The notes: a model not told the origin generated them from the sequence alone. A stretch of DNA of 64,000 nucleotides from Chloroflexota bacterium (GCA_021414245.1 JAIOOU010000001.1:62001-126000), one strand, 5' to 3'; numbered from the stretch's first letter, positions 46,286 through 53,943 are shown. Translations and numbers: made by a program.

Positions 46286-46735
46286 ATGACATCTGATTGG
46301 AAAGCTGAACTCGATGACATGTTTCAAAACGATGAAAAACAAAAGAAAAATGACATTGCAGAACGTGCATTAGAAGAAAAGAAAGTTGTGGAATACATTG
46401 AGACCGTATTAGTACCTGCATGCGATGAACTCAAGGCATATTTTGAGGATAAAGGGAAGCGAGTATCCTCTACCAAAGGAACTAGTAGTGTAACGATTTC
46501 TGTATCGAATAATAATGGAATGCTTGAATTAAGTGTGCAATACAAGGCTAGCGCAAGATTAGGCAAAATTTCGGTTTACCCCGAAAATACTTTTTTAGAT
46601 AAGAAAGACGGTAAAAGATATACAACTCATGGTGGTACTGTAGAAGGTAAAACTGACAGCGGTGTTCCCACAAAAGATGACGTAATTGCAAATTTTGTCC
46701 GTGAATACAAACAAACCTATACATATCCATCCTAA
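46286..46735 (+). CDS. Uncharacterised element protein
   Basis: A 149-residue soluble protein not recognised. It starts MTSDWKAELDDMFQNDEKQKKNDIAERALEEKK (a charged helix), followed by a region with alternating strands (SSVTISVSNNNGMLELSVQYKASARLGKISVYPENTF) and the end RYTTHGGTVEGKTDSGVPTKDDVIANFVREYKQTYTYPS. AAAGGAGG lies 8 bases before the ATG, so it is a real gene. It lies between attL and the integrase, convergent with the integrase. AT-rich codon use fits the element. Confidence 0.75.
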   Translation: MTSDWKAELDDMFQNDEKQKKNDIAERALEEKKVVEYIETVLVPACDELKAYFEDKGKRVSSTKGTSSVTISVSNNNGMLELSVQYKASARLGKISVYPENTFLDKKDGKRYTTHGGTVEGKTDSGVPTKDDVIANFVREYKQTYTYPS

Positions 46736-46751
46736 TCAAGAAAAATAAACA

Positions 46752-47810
46752 TCATTTGTTTTTCTGTCTCCACAACACAAAATCTCTTAATAGCTTTATC
46801 ATTTCCTCCTCAGTCGATGCTGGCTGGGGAGGAAGACTAAGTGAATCAATTCGCTTCTTCACCTCATCATCATTATGCACAGAATAGAATTGGTCTGTGA
46901 TTTTCATGCTTGAATGCATTACGTTCAGACTTACGGCTTTATAATCCGCCACATCTTTTGAATTTGCTAAACCATAGTGAATATGCCCATGCCTAAATTT
47001 ATGTGGGGAGTGATAAGGCAACCCAACCCGCTCTAGCCATTCTTTTATATTTCTTCTTGCTATTGTCTCTCTATGCTCACCAATAGAAACAATATTTTTC
47101 TCTATTTTGCCTGTTACATTGGATAGGGGAGCGAACCAATAACCATTTGGAGGTAATGCCGATCTCACCTCATTATCCCAATCTTTCACCACCTTTAGCA
47201 ATTCGGGAATATCCAATAAAAAAGTAACAGCATGTTTGCTGTTTTTTGTCCTAACTCCAAGGCTGGGGGATTGTATTATTTTCTTGTTGGCAATATCTAC
47301 CGCTTGAATAGGCAAGGATACAAACGCCCCTATCCTTATCCCTGATAAATATAAAAATACCGCCGCCGCTCTTGCCCTTCTTTCCTGAATTGAATTCGCA
47401 GGACTTGCAGCTATTTTACAAATTTCTTCTAATGAAACCGCCTCGGCATTTTTGGGTATATCAGAGAGTCTTTTTACTTTTACGGTTTTTATCCATGCCT
47501 GCTTTATTCTTTTGTAGCTATACTCATTATCAGACAGCCAGGTGAAAAATAACCGGGCTGTAGCCAATGTCTTTTTGATGTAAACGGCTGATAATTGCCC
47601 TTCTTCGCCATCCATACGAGCTGTGAGCATGTATTCAGGGAAACTTGGCCTGATCTTCATGACTTCTCTGAATGGCTTTTCCTGTGCCCATTCGAGTAAA
47701 TATCGTAAATGAGTTTGTTCTTTCTTCAAAGACCCAATAGTAATTTGATCTACCGATAGCCGGTATTCATAATATTTCTTTGTCAATCGCCAATTATCCT
47801 TATTTATCAT
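46752..47810 (-). CDS. Tyrosine recombinase / integrase
   Basis: A 352-residue site-specific recombinase. The N-terminal part (about 1-110) is the core/arm-binding SAM-like domain. The catalytic domain keeps Arg159 in YLSGIRIGAFVSL, a Lys near 191-193, His270 and Arg273 in SPHKFRHGHIHYGLA, His299 in LNVMHSSMKITDQ, and the nucleophile Tyr309 in QFYSVH. It would carry out integration and excision at the tRNA-Asn repeat. The ATG after GAGGGG was chosen; a GTG 18 bases upstream would overlap the preceding gene. It is transcribed with the two genes upstream (overlap of 11 bases). Confidence 0.92.
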   Translation of the reverse strand: MINKDNWRLTKKYYEYRLSVDQITIGSLKKEQTHLRYLLEWAQEKPFREVMKIRPSFPEYMLTARMDGEEGQLSAVYIKKTLATARLFFTWLSDNEYSYKRIKQAWIKTVKVKRLSDIPKNAEAVSLEEICKIAASPANSIQERRARAAAVFLYLSGIRIGAFVSLPIQAVDIANKKIIQSPSLGVRTKNSKHAVTFLLDIPELLKVVKDWDNEVRSALPPNGYWFAPLSNVTGKIEKNIVSIGEHRETIARRNIKEWLERVGLPYHSPHKFRHGHIHYGLANSKDVADYKAVSLNVMHSSMKITDQFYSVHNDDEVKKRIDSLSLPPQPASTEEEMIKLLRDFVLWRQKNK

Positions 47811-48213
47811 TTTCCCCTCTTTTAGCACTTAGTATTTTTGTCAGACCCCTTCCGCAATTCGGGCAGGTGCTAAGAATGTAAACTAAATTACCTTTCTTTT
47901 TCTCCTTTGGGTTTTGAATAGCCACACCCTTTTTACAGGTTTTGCAGAATGTTTCATTAGGCATTAGGTGAATTTTTACGTAGACTTCGCTATACCATTT
48001 TGAGAATTCTTTTCCGTTGATGAGCAGGTGATTTCTCTCATCCCTTTTTTGTGGACAACCTAAAGGAACGTAAACAGTATAGATTTGATCTATTTTTATT
48101 CCGATCTCATCCGATAGCTCTTTAGGTGAATACATCATATTGAACAAGCTTTTTAGCTTGTTACGCTGTTTGCCATCCAGACGACCTTTTAGAACAATCT
48201 CAGGATTGCCCAT
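47800..48213 (-). CDS. Zinc-ribbon protein of the element
   Basis: A 137-residue protein of unknown function. The N-terminal half (NPEIVLKGRLDGKQRNKLKSLFNMMYSPKELSDEIGIKIDQIYTVYVPLGCPQKRDERNHLLINGKEFSKWYSEV) looks like a winged or plain helix-turn-helix of the kind that reads a repeat-sequence. The C-terminal half has two Cys pairs, CKTC and CPNC, about 30 residues apart, a zinc ribbon. Position between the Rep and the integrase, with overlaps on both sides (14 and 11 bases), suggests a regulator of excision or replication. The start is an ATG after a G-run. Confidence 0.75.
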   Translation of the reverse strand: MGNPEIVLKGRLDGKQRNKLKSLFNMMYSPKELSDEIGIKIDQIYTVYVPLGCPQKRDERNHLLINGKEFSKWYSEVYVKIHLMPNETFCKTCKKGVAIQNPKEKKKGNLVYILSTCPNCGRGLTKILSAKRGENDK

Positions 48214-48961
48214 CTTGCCCCCCAACAAACATAGCCCGACCAGACCATTTTTTACCGAACTTTTCCCAGCTCACAGCTTTTTGTATGGCATCTTCTTTGT
48301 CACGTTCAAATGACCAAACTGACCAACCTAAATTTAGCTCATCCATGATCTCTTTTCTAAGCTTAGTCAAGGAAGGCAATTCAGCCCATCCGAACTCATC
48401 CACTAACTCTTTTTGAAACAGCCTCAAAGATTGATAGCGTAACGATTGCTTTTGTAATTTGTCTTGAATGAAAACAGCAAAAACCCTTATCCCTTTAGGG
48501 AAGTTTGAAAAGTCCTTTTGATATTCTTTCCCCAAATAGGTGACAAGATAAAAAGGTGTTCTGGCTATCTCTACACGGGTAAAACCAAACGTCCATAAAC
48601 CTGATTGATCTGGATAGGGCAAATCATTTTCCACCGTCAAATAGTTAGGTACAACTAGCATTACGTGATAATGGACAGCGCCTCTTTTTTGCAATTCGGC
48701 TACCCACGCATAAGCTAAGAGACTATCCCCTAATTGCTTACGATAAGCAAGCATGAATTCCCTAATGTGATTAGGTTGCCAATCAAATTGGGGAGCGTAG
48801 GTCAGAGTAATCATTACAAATTGAATATCAGGAACAGGTTTTAGAATATTTACCCAATCCGCTATTCTTTTTCTCATCCGGTTATAGCGAACCTTGAAAT
48901 TGTCCAATACCATTACTCGATTTGTGCCATGATTGATTAATACAGTGAAATGTTTTGCCAT
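48200..48961 (-). CDS. HUH rolling-circle-type replication initiator (Rep)
   Basis: A 253-residue protein with the three motifs of HUH Rep proteins. Motif I is VMITLTYAP (about 49-57), motif II is GAVHYHVML with HYH at 97-99 (two metal-binding His), and motif III is YLVTYLGKEYQK with the likely nucleophile Tyr142 and Lys145. Such enzymes nick one strand and start rolling-circle replication or transfer. It is closest in style to Rep proteins of small plasmids and filamentous-type phages. AGAGGA precedes the ATG. A long palindrome lies 340 bases upstream. Confidence 0.82.
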   Translation of the reverse strand: MAKHFTVLINHGTNRVMVLDNFKVRYNRMRKRIADWVNILKPVPDIQFVMITLTYAPQFDWQPNHIREFMLAYRKQLGDSLLAYAWVAELQKRGAVHYHVMLVVPNYLTVENDLPYPDQSGLWTFGFTRVEIARTPFYLVTYLGKEYQKDFSNFPKGIRVFAVFIQDKLQKQSLRYQSLRLFQKELVDEFGWAELPSLTKLRKEIMDELNLGWSVWSFERDKEDAIQKAVSWEKFGKKWSGRAMFVGGQDGQS

Positions 48962-49013
48962 AGTATTTATCCTCTAGATAAATAAATAAACTTTGTTGTA
49001 ATTAAGACAAGCC

Positions 49014-49283
49014 CTAGCGTGCCGGGAGTATCCCCCCCGGGGGAACCTCTCCCGGCACGCTAGCATCTTGTTCTGCATCCGTCAGAAGCAGGTTGATCTC
49101 ATCCGGTGTAATGCCCTTGGATAGCTCTAGGAAGCCCGTAGTAAGGGCTAATCTCAAGAACTCGGCCTTTTTCATACCCGATTTCTTAGCCCAAGCTAAC
49201 ATGCTTGTTTTTACGGGTAGAGGGAGAGTAATATTTACTCGCCCGTAAATCCCTCGATTTGTATTGATTTTTTGATCCGTCAT
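49014..49283 (-). CDS. Ribbon-helix-helix DNA-binding protein
   Basis: An 89-residue protein. The strand RVNITLPLPVKTSMLAWAKKSG and following helix MKKAEFLRLALTTGFLEL match the ribbon-helix-helix fold of CopG-type repressors, which control plasmid copy number. The tail is Pro/Gly-rich. GGAG precedes the ATG; the longer frame upstream would run through the palindrome and is not likely. Position next to the palindrome and before rep suggests it represses rep. Confidence 0.78.
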   Translation of the reverse strand: MTDQKINTNRGIYGRVNITLPLPVKTSMLAWAKKSGMKKAEFLRLALTTGFLELSKGITPDEINLLLTDAEQDASVPGEVPPGGILPAR

Positions 49284-49301
49284 TTTATATTCTCCTTTTC
49301 C

Positions 49302-49435
49302 ATTAGCCGCCCGCCGAGCGAAGCCTACAACCTCGGCACTCATTGTCAATACTTCCTGGCTTGCGCCGCTTCGCTCATCAGTATTGACAATGAGCCTCGC
49401 CAAGGTTGTAAAAGCGGCTTCGTCAGGCGGCTAAT
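49302..49435. repeat. 134 bp imperfect palindrome, candidate replication or transfer origin
   Basis: Three nested pairs of arms: ATTAGCCGCC (49302-49311) with GGCGGCTAAT (49426-49435); TACAACCT (49326-49333) with AGGTTGTA (49403-49410); CATTGTCAATACT (49341-49353) with AGTATTGACAATG (49380-49392). The centre is 49354-49379. The outer GGCGGCTA motif recurs as GGGCGGCTAG at 49443-49452. It lies between the divergent control genes of an element that encodes an HUH Rep. Confidence 0.85.
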
Positions 49436-49507
49436 AGTTAGTCGGGCGGCTAGTTGCTCTTGCTTTTAGATTGATAAAGATGTAACATGTATTCAATCTA
49501 AAATTGC

Positions 49508-49574
49508 TTAAAAAGCAGTTGTTCGCTTATCCGTACGTAAGTATACGGTTTTGCGTACAACTTGTCAAGTATAC
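49508..49574. promoter_or_regulatory. Operator-like repeats before the XRE gene
   Basis: CCGTACGTAAGTATACGG at about 49531-49548 is a partial dyad, and GTATAC occurs twice (near 49541 and 49568). It lies just upstream of the XRE start, where an autoregulatory operator would be expected. Confidence 0.5.
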
Positions 49575-49585
49575 AGGAGTGGCCA

Positions 49586-50098
49586 GTGTTTGATAAATTA
49601 ATTGATCTTTTGCCACAACAAGAAGAACCAAAGCCTAATAAATTTACGATCTATATGGGGAATGCGATAAAAACAGCAAGAGAAGAAGCAGGTCTAAGCC
49701 AAGACGAGTTAGCTAAAAAGATTTTCAGACGCAGAGCTACCCTCTCAGATATAGAAACAGGGAAAGCAGATGTGGACGCTGGTACTTTATGGCTATTCTC
49801 AGCTTATCTGAAAAAACCTCTTTCGTATTTTTATCCCCCTTATGCACGTGAAAACATGCGGCCCGAAGAAATGGGACCTTTAGAGCATGAGTTGCAAATG
49901 CACTTTATGCAAATAAAAGAAGATGTACTAAAAATGTTGGTAATACAAATAGTGAAGACGTTATCAAAATTTGACCCAAATGATCACACTCTTGACTATA
50001 CAAAACCAGTTACCGAAGAAGAAGAATTAGCTCGAGCAAAGTTTGAAGATTTGATGTTTGGCCCCAAAAGAAAAAAGAAAATGCCACCTAGACAGTAA
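49586..50098 (+). CDS. XRE-family transcriptional regulator
   Basis: A 170-residue protein with an N-terminal helix-turn-helix of the Cro/C1 type: YMGNAIKTAREEAGLSQDELAKKIFRRRATLSDIETGKADVDAGTLWLFSAYLKKPLSYFYPP (about 23-85). The rest is helical, with a basic end (GPKRKKKMPPRQ). It uses a GTG start with AGGAG six bases before. It is divergent from the rep side, as in lysogeny-type switches, and probably represses its own promoter or that of the rep-int genes. Confidence 0.87.
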   Translation: MFDKLIDLLPQQEEPKPNKFTIYMGNAIKTAREEAGLSQDELAKKIFRRRATLSDIETGKADVDAGTLWLFSAYLKKPLSYFYPPYARENMRPEEMGPLEHELQMHFMQIKEDVLKMLVIQIVKTLSKFDPNDHTLDYTKPVTEEEELARAKFEDLMFGPKRKKKMPPRQ

Positions 50099-50130
50099 TA
50101 CTTCAAATAAATACTCTACAGGAGCAAATT

Positions 50131-50538
50131 ATGGCAACTAAAAATCCGAAAAAGAAATTGAATGACAAAATAACACCCTTAGTCTCAATTTTTGCATTTT
50201 GCGAATCCTTCATACAAGACAAGAGAAATCGTTTCTCCCTGATAAATATATTTGACCGCGTTCATTTTTCTAATGTACCTGCCCCATTTCCAATCACGAT
50301 TTTTGTTTCTGCAAGTCTCCCACCTGGTACCCACAAAATTAGTATCGTAGTAGGCAACCCTGCGAATAAAAAAGAAATCGGAGGGCATCAAATTGTTATC
50401 CCTTCGGATAACCCAGTATTTAATTATGCCATTAACGATATTGTCATTTTTGATCATTACGGAAAACAGGATTTTCATATAAAAATTGATGGTGAAATTA
50501 TCAGCAGCTCTTTTATTACAGTTACTTTGAGAGACTGA
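50131..50538 (+). CDS. Uncharacterised protein, DUF6941-like
   Basis: A 135-residue protein predicted to be mostly strands: SIFAFCESFIQDKRNRFSLINIFDRVHFSNVPAPFPITIFVSASLPPGTHKISI. The combination of an early 'FCE..Q...N..SLI.IFD.V...FP' pattern is one I associate with DUF6941 proteins, but that match is from memory. AGGAG precedes the ATG. The next gene starts one base after its stop, so the two are coupled. Confidence 0.72.
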   Translation: MATKNPKKKLNDKITPLVSIFAFCESFIQDKRNRFSLINIFDRVHFSNVPAPFPITIFVSASLPPGTHKISIVVGNPANKKEIGGHQIVIPSDNPVFNYAINDIVIFDHYGKQDFHIKIDGEIISSSFITVTLRD

Positions 50539-50539
50539 T

Positions 50540-50935
50540 ATGAATACACCAATTGCACCTACAAACTCTCCTCTCGGAGAAGCAGGGGCAACAGGAACTG
50601 CTCTTGCACCTGATGTAAAGTACATCCGTCCCACAGTGAATTTAGTAGCTTTTCATGAAATTGAAGCTCTTTATACTGAAGATCCTTTTTTTGATATTGC
50701 CAGCCTTATCTTGGGGCCAGTTCTAGGCATAATTATTGAACGATTTATTAACGGTAGCCTTGCTGGTGATTATCTAGCTATCTTGGTAGGTCTTTTGTGC
50801 ATAGCTTTTTTGATTTATTATGCCAATAGGCTAAAGAAAAAGCATGAAAAAATATCCGCTTTGATAGCGAAAGGAATTAGCGTTCCATATCCACCCCCAG
50901 AGGGCTTTACATCCTCACAAGCACAAGACAATTAA
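50540..50935 (+). CDS. Uncharacterised membrane protein of the element
   Basis: A 131-residue protein with two predicted membrane segments, IASLILGPVLGIIIERFI and YLAILVGLLCIAFLIYYA (about 50-95), and a basic stretch NRLKKKHEKI after the second. The N-terminus (MNTPIAPTNSPLGEAGATG) is unstructured. Not recognised. Coupled to the gene before it. Confidence 0.7.
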   Translation: MNTPIAPTNSPLGEAGATGTALAPDVKYIRPTVNLVAFHEIEALYTEDPFFDIASLILGPVLGIIIERFINGSLAGDYLAILVGLLCIAFLIYYANRLKKKHEKISALIAKGISVPYPPPEGFTSSQAQDN

Positions 50936-50988
50936 CATAACTATATACTATTTCATGAAGGGGTAACACGCACAAGAAGGATGACCTA

Positions 50989-51396
50989 ATGACACCAACC
51001 AACTTAAAAGCCACGGTACAGTATCAAGATTTCGAAGGAAGCGCAGCGGCAGATCACCATGACAAAAACTACCTGAACGATTTAGCTATAAGATATGCGA
51101 TTGACACTAAAAAATACTTTGTTATTGGAATACAGGTTTGGATTGGAGAAAATAGGGACATTCAAAAAGGAGGCACTTACATTGACCTTTTGGCAGTGGA
51201 TATATCGGAAGTTGGTGGGGATATCGACTCTATCGTAACGTATAAAGAAAATAACAATAGAATATTGCCTTACACAAAATTTCGTATTGAAATCGATTTT
51301 GAAGAACTCATAGAGTTTTATTTCAAGAGGTTTGCGATGACACTAATATATAGGAATTTGAGCAAGGACACGGAATTTAAGGAAATCGAGCTGTAG
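50989..51396 (+). CDS. Uncharacterised protein of the element
   Basis: A 135-residue acidic protein with alternating strands (KYFVIGIQVWIGENRDIQKGGTYIDLLAVDISEVGGD, RILPYTKFRIEIDFEELIEFYFKRFAMTLIYRNL). Not recognised. GAAGGATG lies before the ATG. It sits between the membrane-protein gene and the HEPN-like gene. Confidence 0.68.
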   Translation: MTPTNLKATVQYQDFEGSAAADHHDKNYLNDLAIRYAIDTKKYFVIGIQVWIGENRDIQKGGTYIDLLAVDISEVGGDIDSIVTYKENNNRILPYTKFRIEIDFEELIEFYFKRFAMTLIYRNLSKDTEFKEIEL

Positions 51397-51567
51397 ATAT
51401 TTATCTTTGCGGGGGTTGATATCCGACATCTAAGAATAGTTAGAGTATGATCCTGCGGGTGTTGAGTACAAATACACTTGCTTGTGGGTTCAATTCTAGT
51501 GCAATTGGTGTAATGAGCATTGTCAAAAGCAAAGACGATTTAAGGAATTTTATGTGGAGAACTTAAT
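51397..51567. other. Intergenic region in the element
   Basis: No gene or structure recognised. A good GGAG site at the end belongs to the next gene. Confidence 0.5.
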
Positions 51568-52440
51568 ATGAGTAAGGAAATTCGATTCAACATATCAATA
51601 CCAACACGTGATGGATTCATCGGCCGAGAATGTAACAATCCAGATTGCCGAAGATATTTTCAAGTTCATAGCACATCTATCAAGGCTGAAATGTTCTGCC
51701 CATACTGTGCCTTCAAATTCTCAAATAATGAACTTTTGACCAAAGACCAACATGATTATGTAAACGAAGTCGCAACAGAACAAGCAAAAGAATATATGTT
51801 TGGCGAAATAGATAAAATGTTTGGGCAACTAGCTAGAAAATCATCCAAAGCTGTAAAATACACTGCCCATCCCCAAAATTACAAGGCAAAGCCAATTCAG
51901 CCAAAGTACACTGAAAAGGAAGTTGACTCAGAATTGACTTGTCCTACATGTAACTTTCGTTTTCAAGTCTACGGAATTTTTGGTTATTGCCCAGGTTGTA
52001 GCAGTGAAAACCTACTTATTTATGACGCCAATTTGGAAATTATTAAGCAGGAAATCGCTTCTAGCCAAGACTCACACCGTGCTTTGCGCCACGCCTATGC
52101 TGACTTAGTTTCTACTTTTGAATCATTCTGTAAAAAGAAAGCCAAAGCTTTTACTGCAGAAACTATCCAATTTCAAAACCTTTTTGACGTTCGTAAATTA
52201 TTCAAAGAGCATGTAAAAATAGACATTCTCGAAAATATAAGTAGTCATGATTTGCTTACACTTCGACGTGTTTTTCAAAAAAGACATGCATACGAACATT
52301 ATCAAGGAATTATTGAAGAAAAATATATTCGAATGATACCTGAAGATAAAAACTTATTAAACCAAAAAGCAGAATTATCTCTTGACGAATTTACGCGAGC
52401 CTCCCATGTATTGAGACATGTACTTGAAAAAATGGTTTAA
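51568..52440 (+). CDS. Double zinc-ribbon protein with a HEPN-like C-terminal domain
   Basis: A 290-residue protein. The first zinc ribbon uses C22, C27, C44 and C47 (ECNNPDC..FCPYC); the second uses C125, C128, C141 and C144 (LTCPTC..YCPGC). From about 155 the protein is helical. FQKRHAYEHYQGIIEEKYIRMIPED (237-260) has R239-x4-H244 followed by the G-I-x-x-x-K/D-Y pattern of HEPN domains, many of which are RNases or toxins in defence and toxin-antitoxin systems. No nucleotidyltransferase (MNT) antitoxin is next to it. It is the last gene before attR, where cargo is often carried. HEPN identity is from the motif only. Confidence 0.72.
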   Translation: MSKEIRFNISIPTRDGFIGRECNNPDCRRYFQVHSTSIKAEMFCPYCAFKFSNNELLTKDQHDYVNEVATEQAKEYMFGEIDKMFGQLARKSSKAVKYTAHPQNYKAKPIQPKYTEKEVDSELTCPTCNFRFQVYGIFGYCPGCSSENLLIYDANLEIIKQEIASSQDSHRALRHAYADLVSTFESFCKKKAKAFTAETIQFQNLFDVRKLFKEHVKIDILENISSHDLLTLRRVFQKRHAYEHYQGIIEEKYIRMIPEDKNLLNQKAELSLDEFTRASHVLRHVLEKMV

Positions 52441-52518
52441 CAATAGAAAATAATAGACATGCAGAATAAAACCAAAATCACTTGATTATGTATTTACTAT
52501 TCAAAAACGTCTCTCAAT

Positions 52519-52560
52519 AGGACTTGAACCTAGAGCCGCTAGGTTCTAGGTTCAAGTCCT
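52519..52560. repeat. 16 bp inverted repeat made from the tRNA T arm, at attR
   Basis: AGGACTTGAACCTAGA (52519-52534) is the perfect reverse complement of TCTAGGTTCAAGTCCT (52545-52560), which is the T arm within attR. The loop is GCCGCTAGGT. Confidence 0.9.
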
Positions 52561-52572
52561 AGGTCAGGAGCT
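52536..52572 (+). repeat. attR: 37 bp copy of the tRNA-Asn 3' end
   Basis: Identical to 46119-46155. The 5' half of a tRNA is missing here, so this is not a second tRNA gene. Confidence 0.95.
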
Positions 52573-52574
52573 CC

Positions 52575-52609
52575 AATGCCCCCGAGTTCTACAAGAACTC
52601 GGGGGCATT
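52575..52609 (+). terminator. Host hairpin after attR (former tRNA-Asn terminator)
   Basis: AATGCCCCCGAGTTCT (52575-52590) pairs with AGAACTCGGGGGCATT (52594-52609), 16 perfect pairs with a 3 base loop, but with few T after it. It probably lay just behind tRNA-Asn before insertion of the element. Confidence 0.75.
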
Positions 52610-52660
52610 CGTTATAGATGATAAATTTGTTATATACTTGCCTTGGAAAGGATAAACCTT

Positions 52661-52972
52661 ATGCAATCATTCAAACCTGTCATACGCTGGTGGTCCATTG
52701 TCAATCCGCGGATCATCGCCCATTTTTCGGAGACCCTCGAAGTCCATGACGACACCCTGGTGTACCGCAAGGGGATCTTCAGCAAGAGCGAGGTGGTGGT
52801 GCCCTTTTCACGCATGACCAACTATGCCTCCGAGCAAAACCTGTTCGACCGCATCTTTGGGGTCGCGAACATCAGGATCGAGACGGCCGGGTCCGTTGCC
52901 CCGGAGATCGAGTTGATTGGATATTCCTACAAGCTCAGAGATATTCTGGCGCGGGCCATGAAGGCCAATTAA
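52661..52972 (+). CDS. PH domain-containing protein
   Basis: A 103-residue protein with a bacterial PH-like (bPH2) fold: IAHFSETLEVHDDTLVYRKGIFSKSEVVVPFSRMTNYASEQNLFDRIFGVANIRIETAGS. The pattern 'G.(l/f).....vvvPl.ri......Q...dRlfGv..v.ieta' is that of the YdbS/YdbT-type family, but the usual membrane segments are missing. The function is unknown. GGAAAGGA precedes the ATG. Confidence 0.85.
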   Translation: MQSFKPVIRWWSIVNPRIIAHFSETLEVHDDTLVYRKGIFSKSEVVVPFSRMTNYASEQNLFDRIFGVANIRIETAGSVAPEIELIGYSYKLRDILARAMKAN

Positions 52973-52982
52973 TAACCTGCCC

Positions 52983-53014
52983 AAAACGACCCGGCTGAAA
53001 AGCCGGGTCGTTTT
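52983..53014. terminator. Terminator after the PH-domain gene
   Basis: AAAACGACCCGGCT-GAAA-AGCCGGGTCGTTTT, a 14 bp perfect stem with T on the plus side and A on the other, so it can work in both directions. Confidence 0.92.
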
Positions 53015-53077
53015 CTTATCTTTTGCCGCTCTCCGGCGGTGAGGGCGTCGGAGAGCGACAGGAACGGTGATTGTGAA

Positions 53078-53932
53078 TTAATGCTGGCCGAGAGTGCCCA
53101 GCGTGCGGACCCGGCGTTCGAGCGAGCGAAAAGTGACGATGCCGATCCAGAGCATGACGAACATGAAGACGATTAACAGAACCAACTCCAGACGAATTGG
53201 CATGATGGTTTGGGTGCCGATCAACAGCGAGCGGACCGCGTCCAGGCCATAGGTGAGGGGCAGAGCCAGTGCAACCGGAAGCAGAAATTTCGGCAGGGCG
53301 TTGACCGGGAAGTTCGATCCTGAGAAGATTTGCACCAGGAAACTGCTCACATCCACCAAAGTGTTCGCCTCGCGGATCAGCATGACCACTGCGGCAAAGG
53401 CAAAACCGAAACCGTACAGTCCGATCATCATCGGGATAATGGGCAGCATGGCCTGCATGACATCCCCGGAGGTATGGAAGCCGAAGACCAGCCCGGCGAA
53501 GAGTAACATGCCCAAGGAGGTAATTGCGGTGATCAACAGGTTTGTGACCGAGTGTCCAACCAGAATGAGCAGGCGCGGAATGGGGGTCAGCCAGTTGGAT
53601 TCCATTACACCGGAGTCCATGTCGTTTTTCAAAGCGTAGCCCATGCCCCAGAAGACAGCGTTAATGAAACTTTCCAGCACGGTGCCGAGCAGAATAAAGG
53701 ACATGAAGTCGGTGGTCCCGCTGTACTGTGAAAAGCCGATGGCCTTGCCGTTCACGCTAAAGGCCATGCCCATGAAATATACGGGCGCGATCCAGATCAG
53801 CGGTTGAAAGACGGAGGAAACCGCATTGAGCGGATATCGCCAGTATTGCTTCCAGTCCTTGCGGATCAAGGCATACAAGGCCCGCAGGTGGGAGGATAAG
53901 CTGGGTTGGGAGAGGGTTTCTATTTTTTGCAT
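53078..53932 (-). CDS. ABC-2 type transporter permease
   Basis: A 284-residue permease with about six membrane segments, including YPLNAVSSVFQPLIWIAPVYFMGMAF, LVGHSVTNLLITAITSLGMLLFAGLVF, GLYGFGFAFAAVVMLIREANTLVDVSSFLVQIFSGSNFPVNALP and ELVLLIVFMFVMLWIGIVTF. The latter two blocks are the conserved ABC-2 region. The start MQKIETLSQ was chosen because the longer frame runs into the upstream gene in another reading frame and is not similar to permeases. It pairs with the next permease and the ATPase as an exporter (drug, lipid or polysaccharide; substrate unknown). Confidence 0.9.
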   Translation of the reverse strand: MQKIETLSQPSLSSHLRALYALIRKDWKQYWRYPLNAVSSVFQPLIWIAPVYFMGMAFSVNGKAIGFSQYSGTTDFMSFILLGTVLESFINAVFWGMGYALKNDMDSGVMESNWLTPIPRLLILVGHSVTNLLITAITSLGMLLFAGLVFGFHTSGDVMQAMLPIIPMMIGLYGFGFAFAAVVMLIREANTLVDVSSFLVQIFSGSNFPVNALPKFLLPVALALPLTYGLDAVRSLLIGTQTIMPIRLELVLLIVFMFVMLWIGIVTFRSLERRVRTLGTLGQH

Positions 53933-53943
53933 GTCTGCCTCAA

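Larger units (their letters stand above)
46156..52572. mobile_element. Integrative element at tRNA-Asn (about 6.4 kb)
   Basis: Bounded by the 37 bp tRNA-Asn repeats. It is clearly more AT-rich than both flanks. It encodes a tyrosine integrase near attL, a zinc-ribbon protein, an HUH Rep, a ribbon-helix-helix protein, a 134 bp palindrome, an XRE regulator and five other proteins of unknown function. No conjugation apparatus, capsid or terminase gene was recognised, so it is best called an integrative (possibly mobilisable or plasmid-derived) element. Confidence 0.9.

Noticed and set aside
52536-52572. Second tRNA-Asn gene
   Set aside because: Only the 3' half is present; it is the attachment-site copy.
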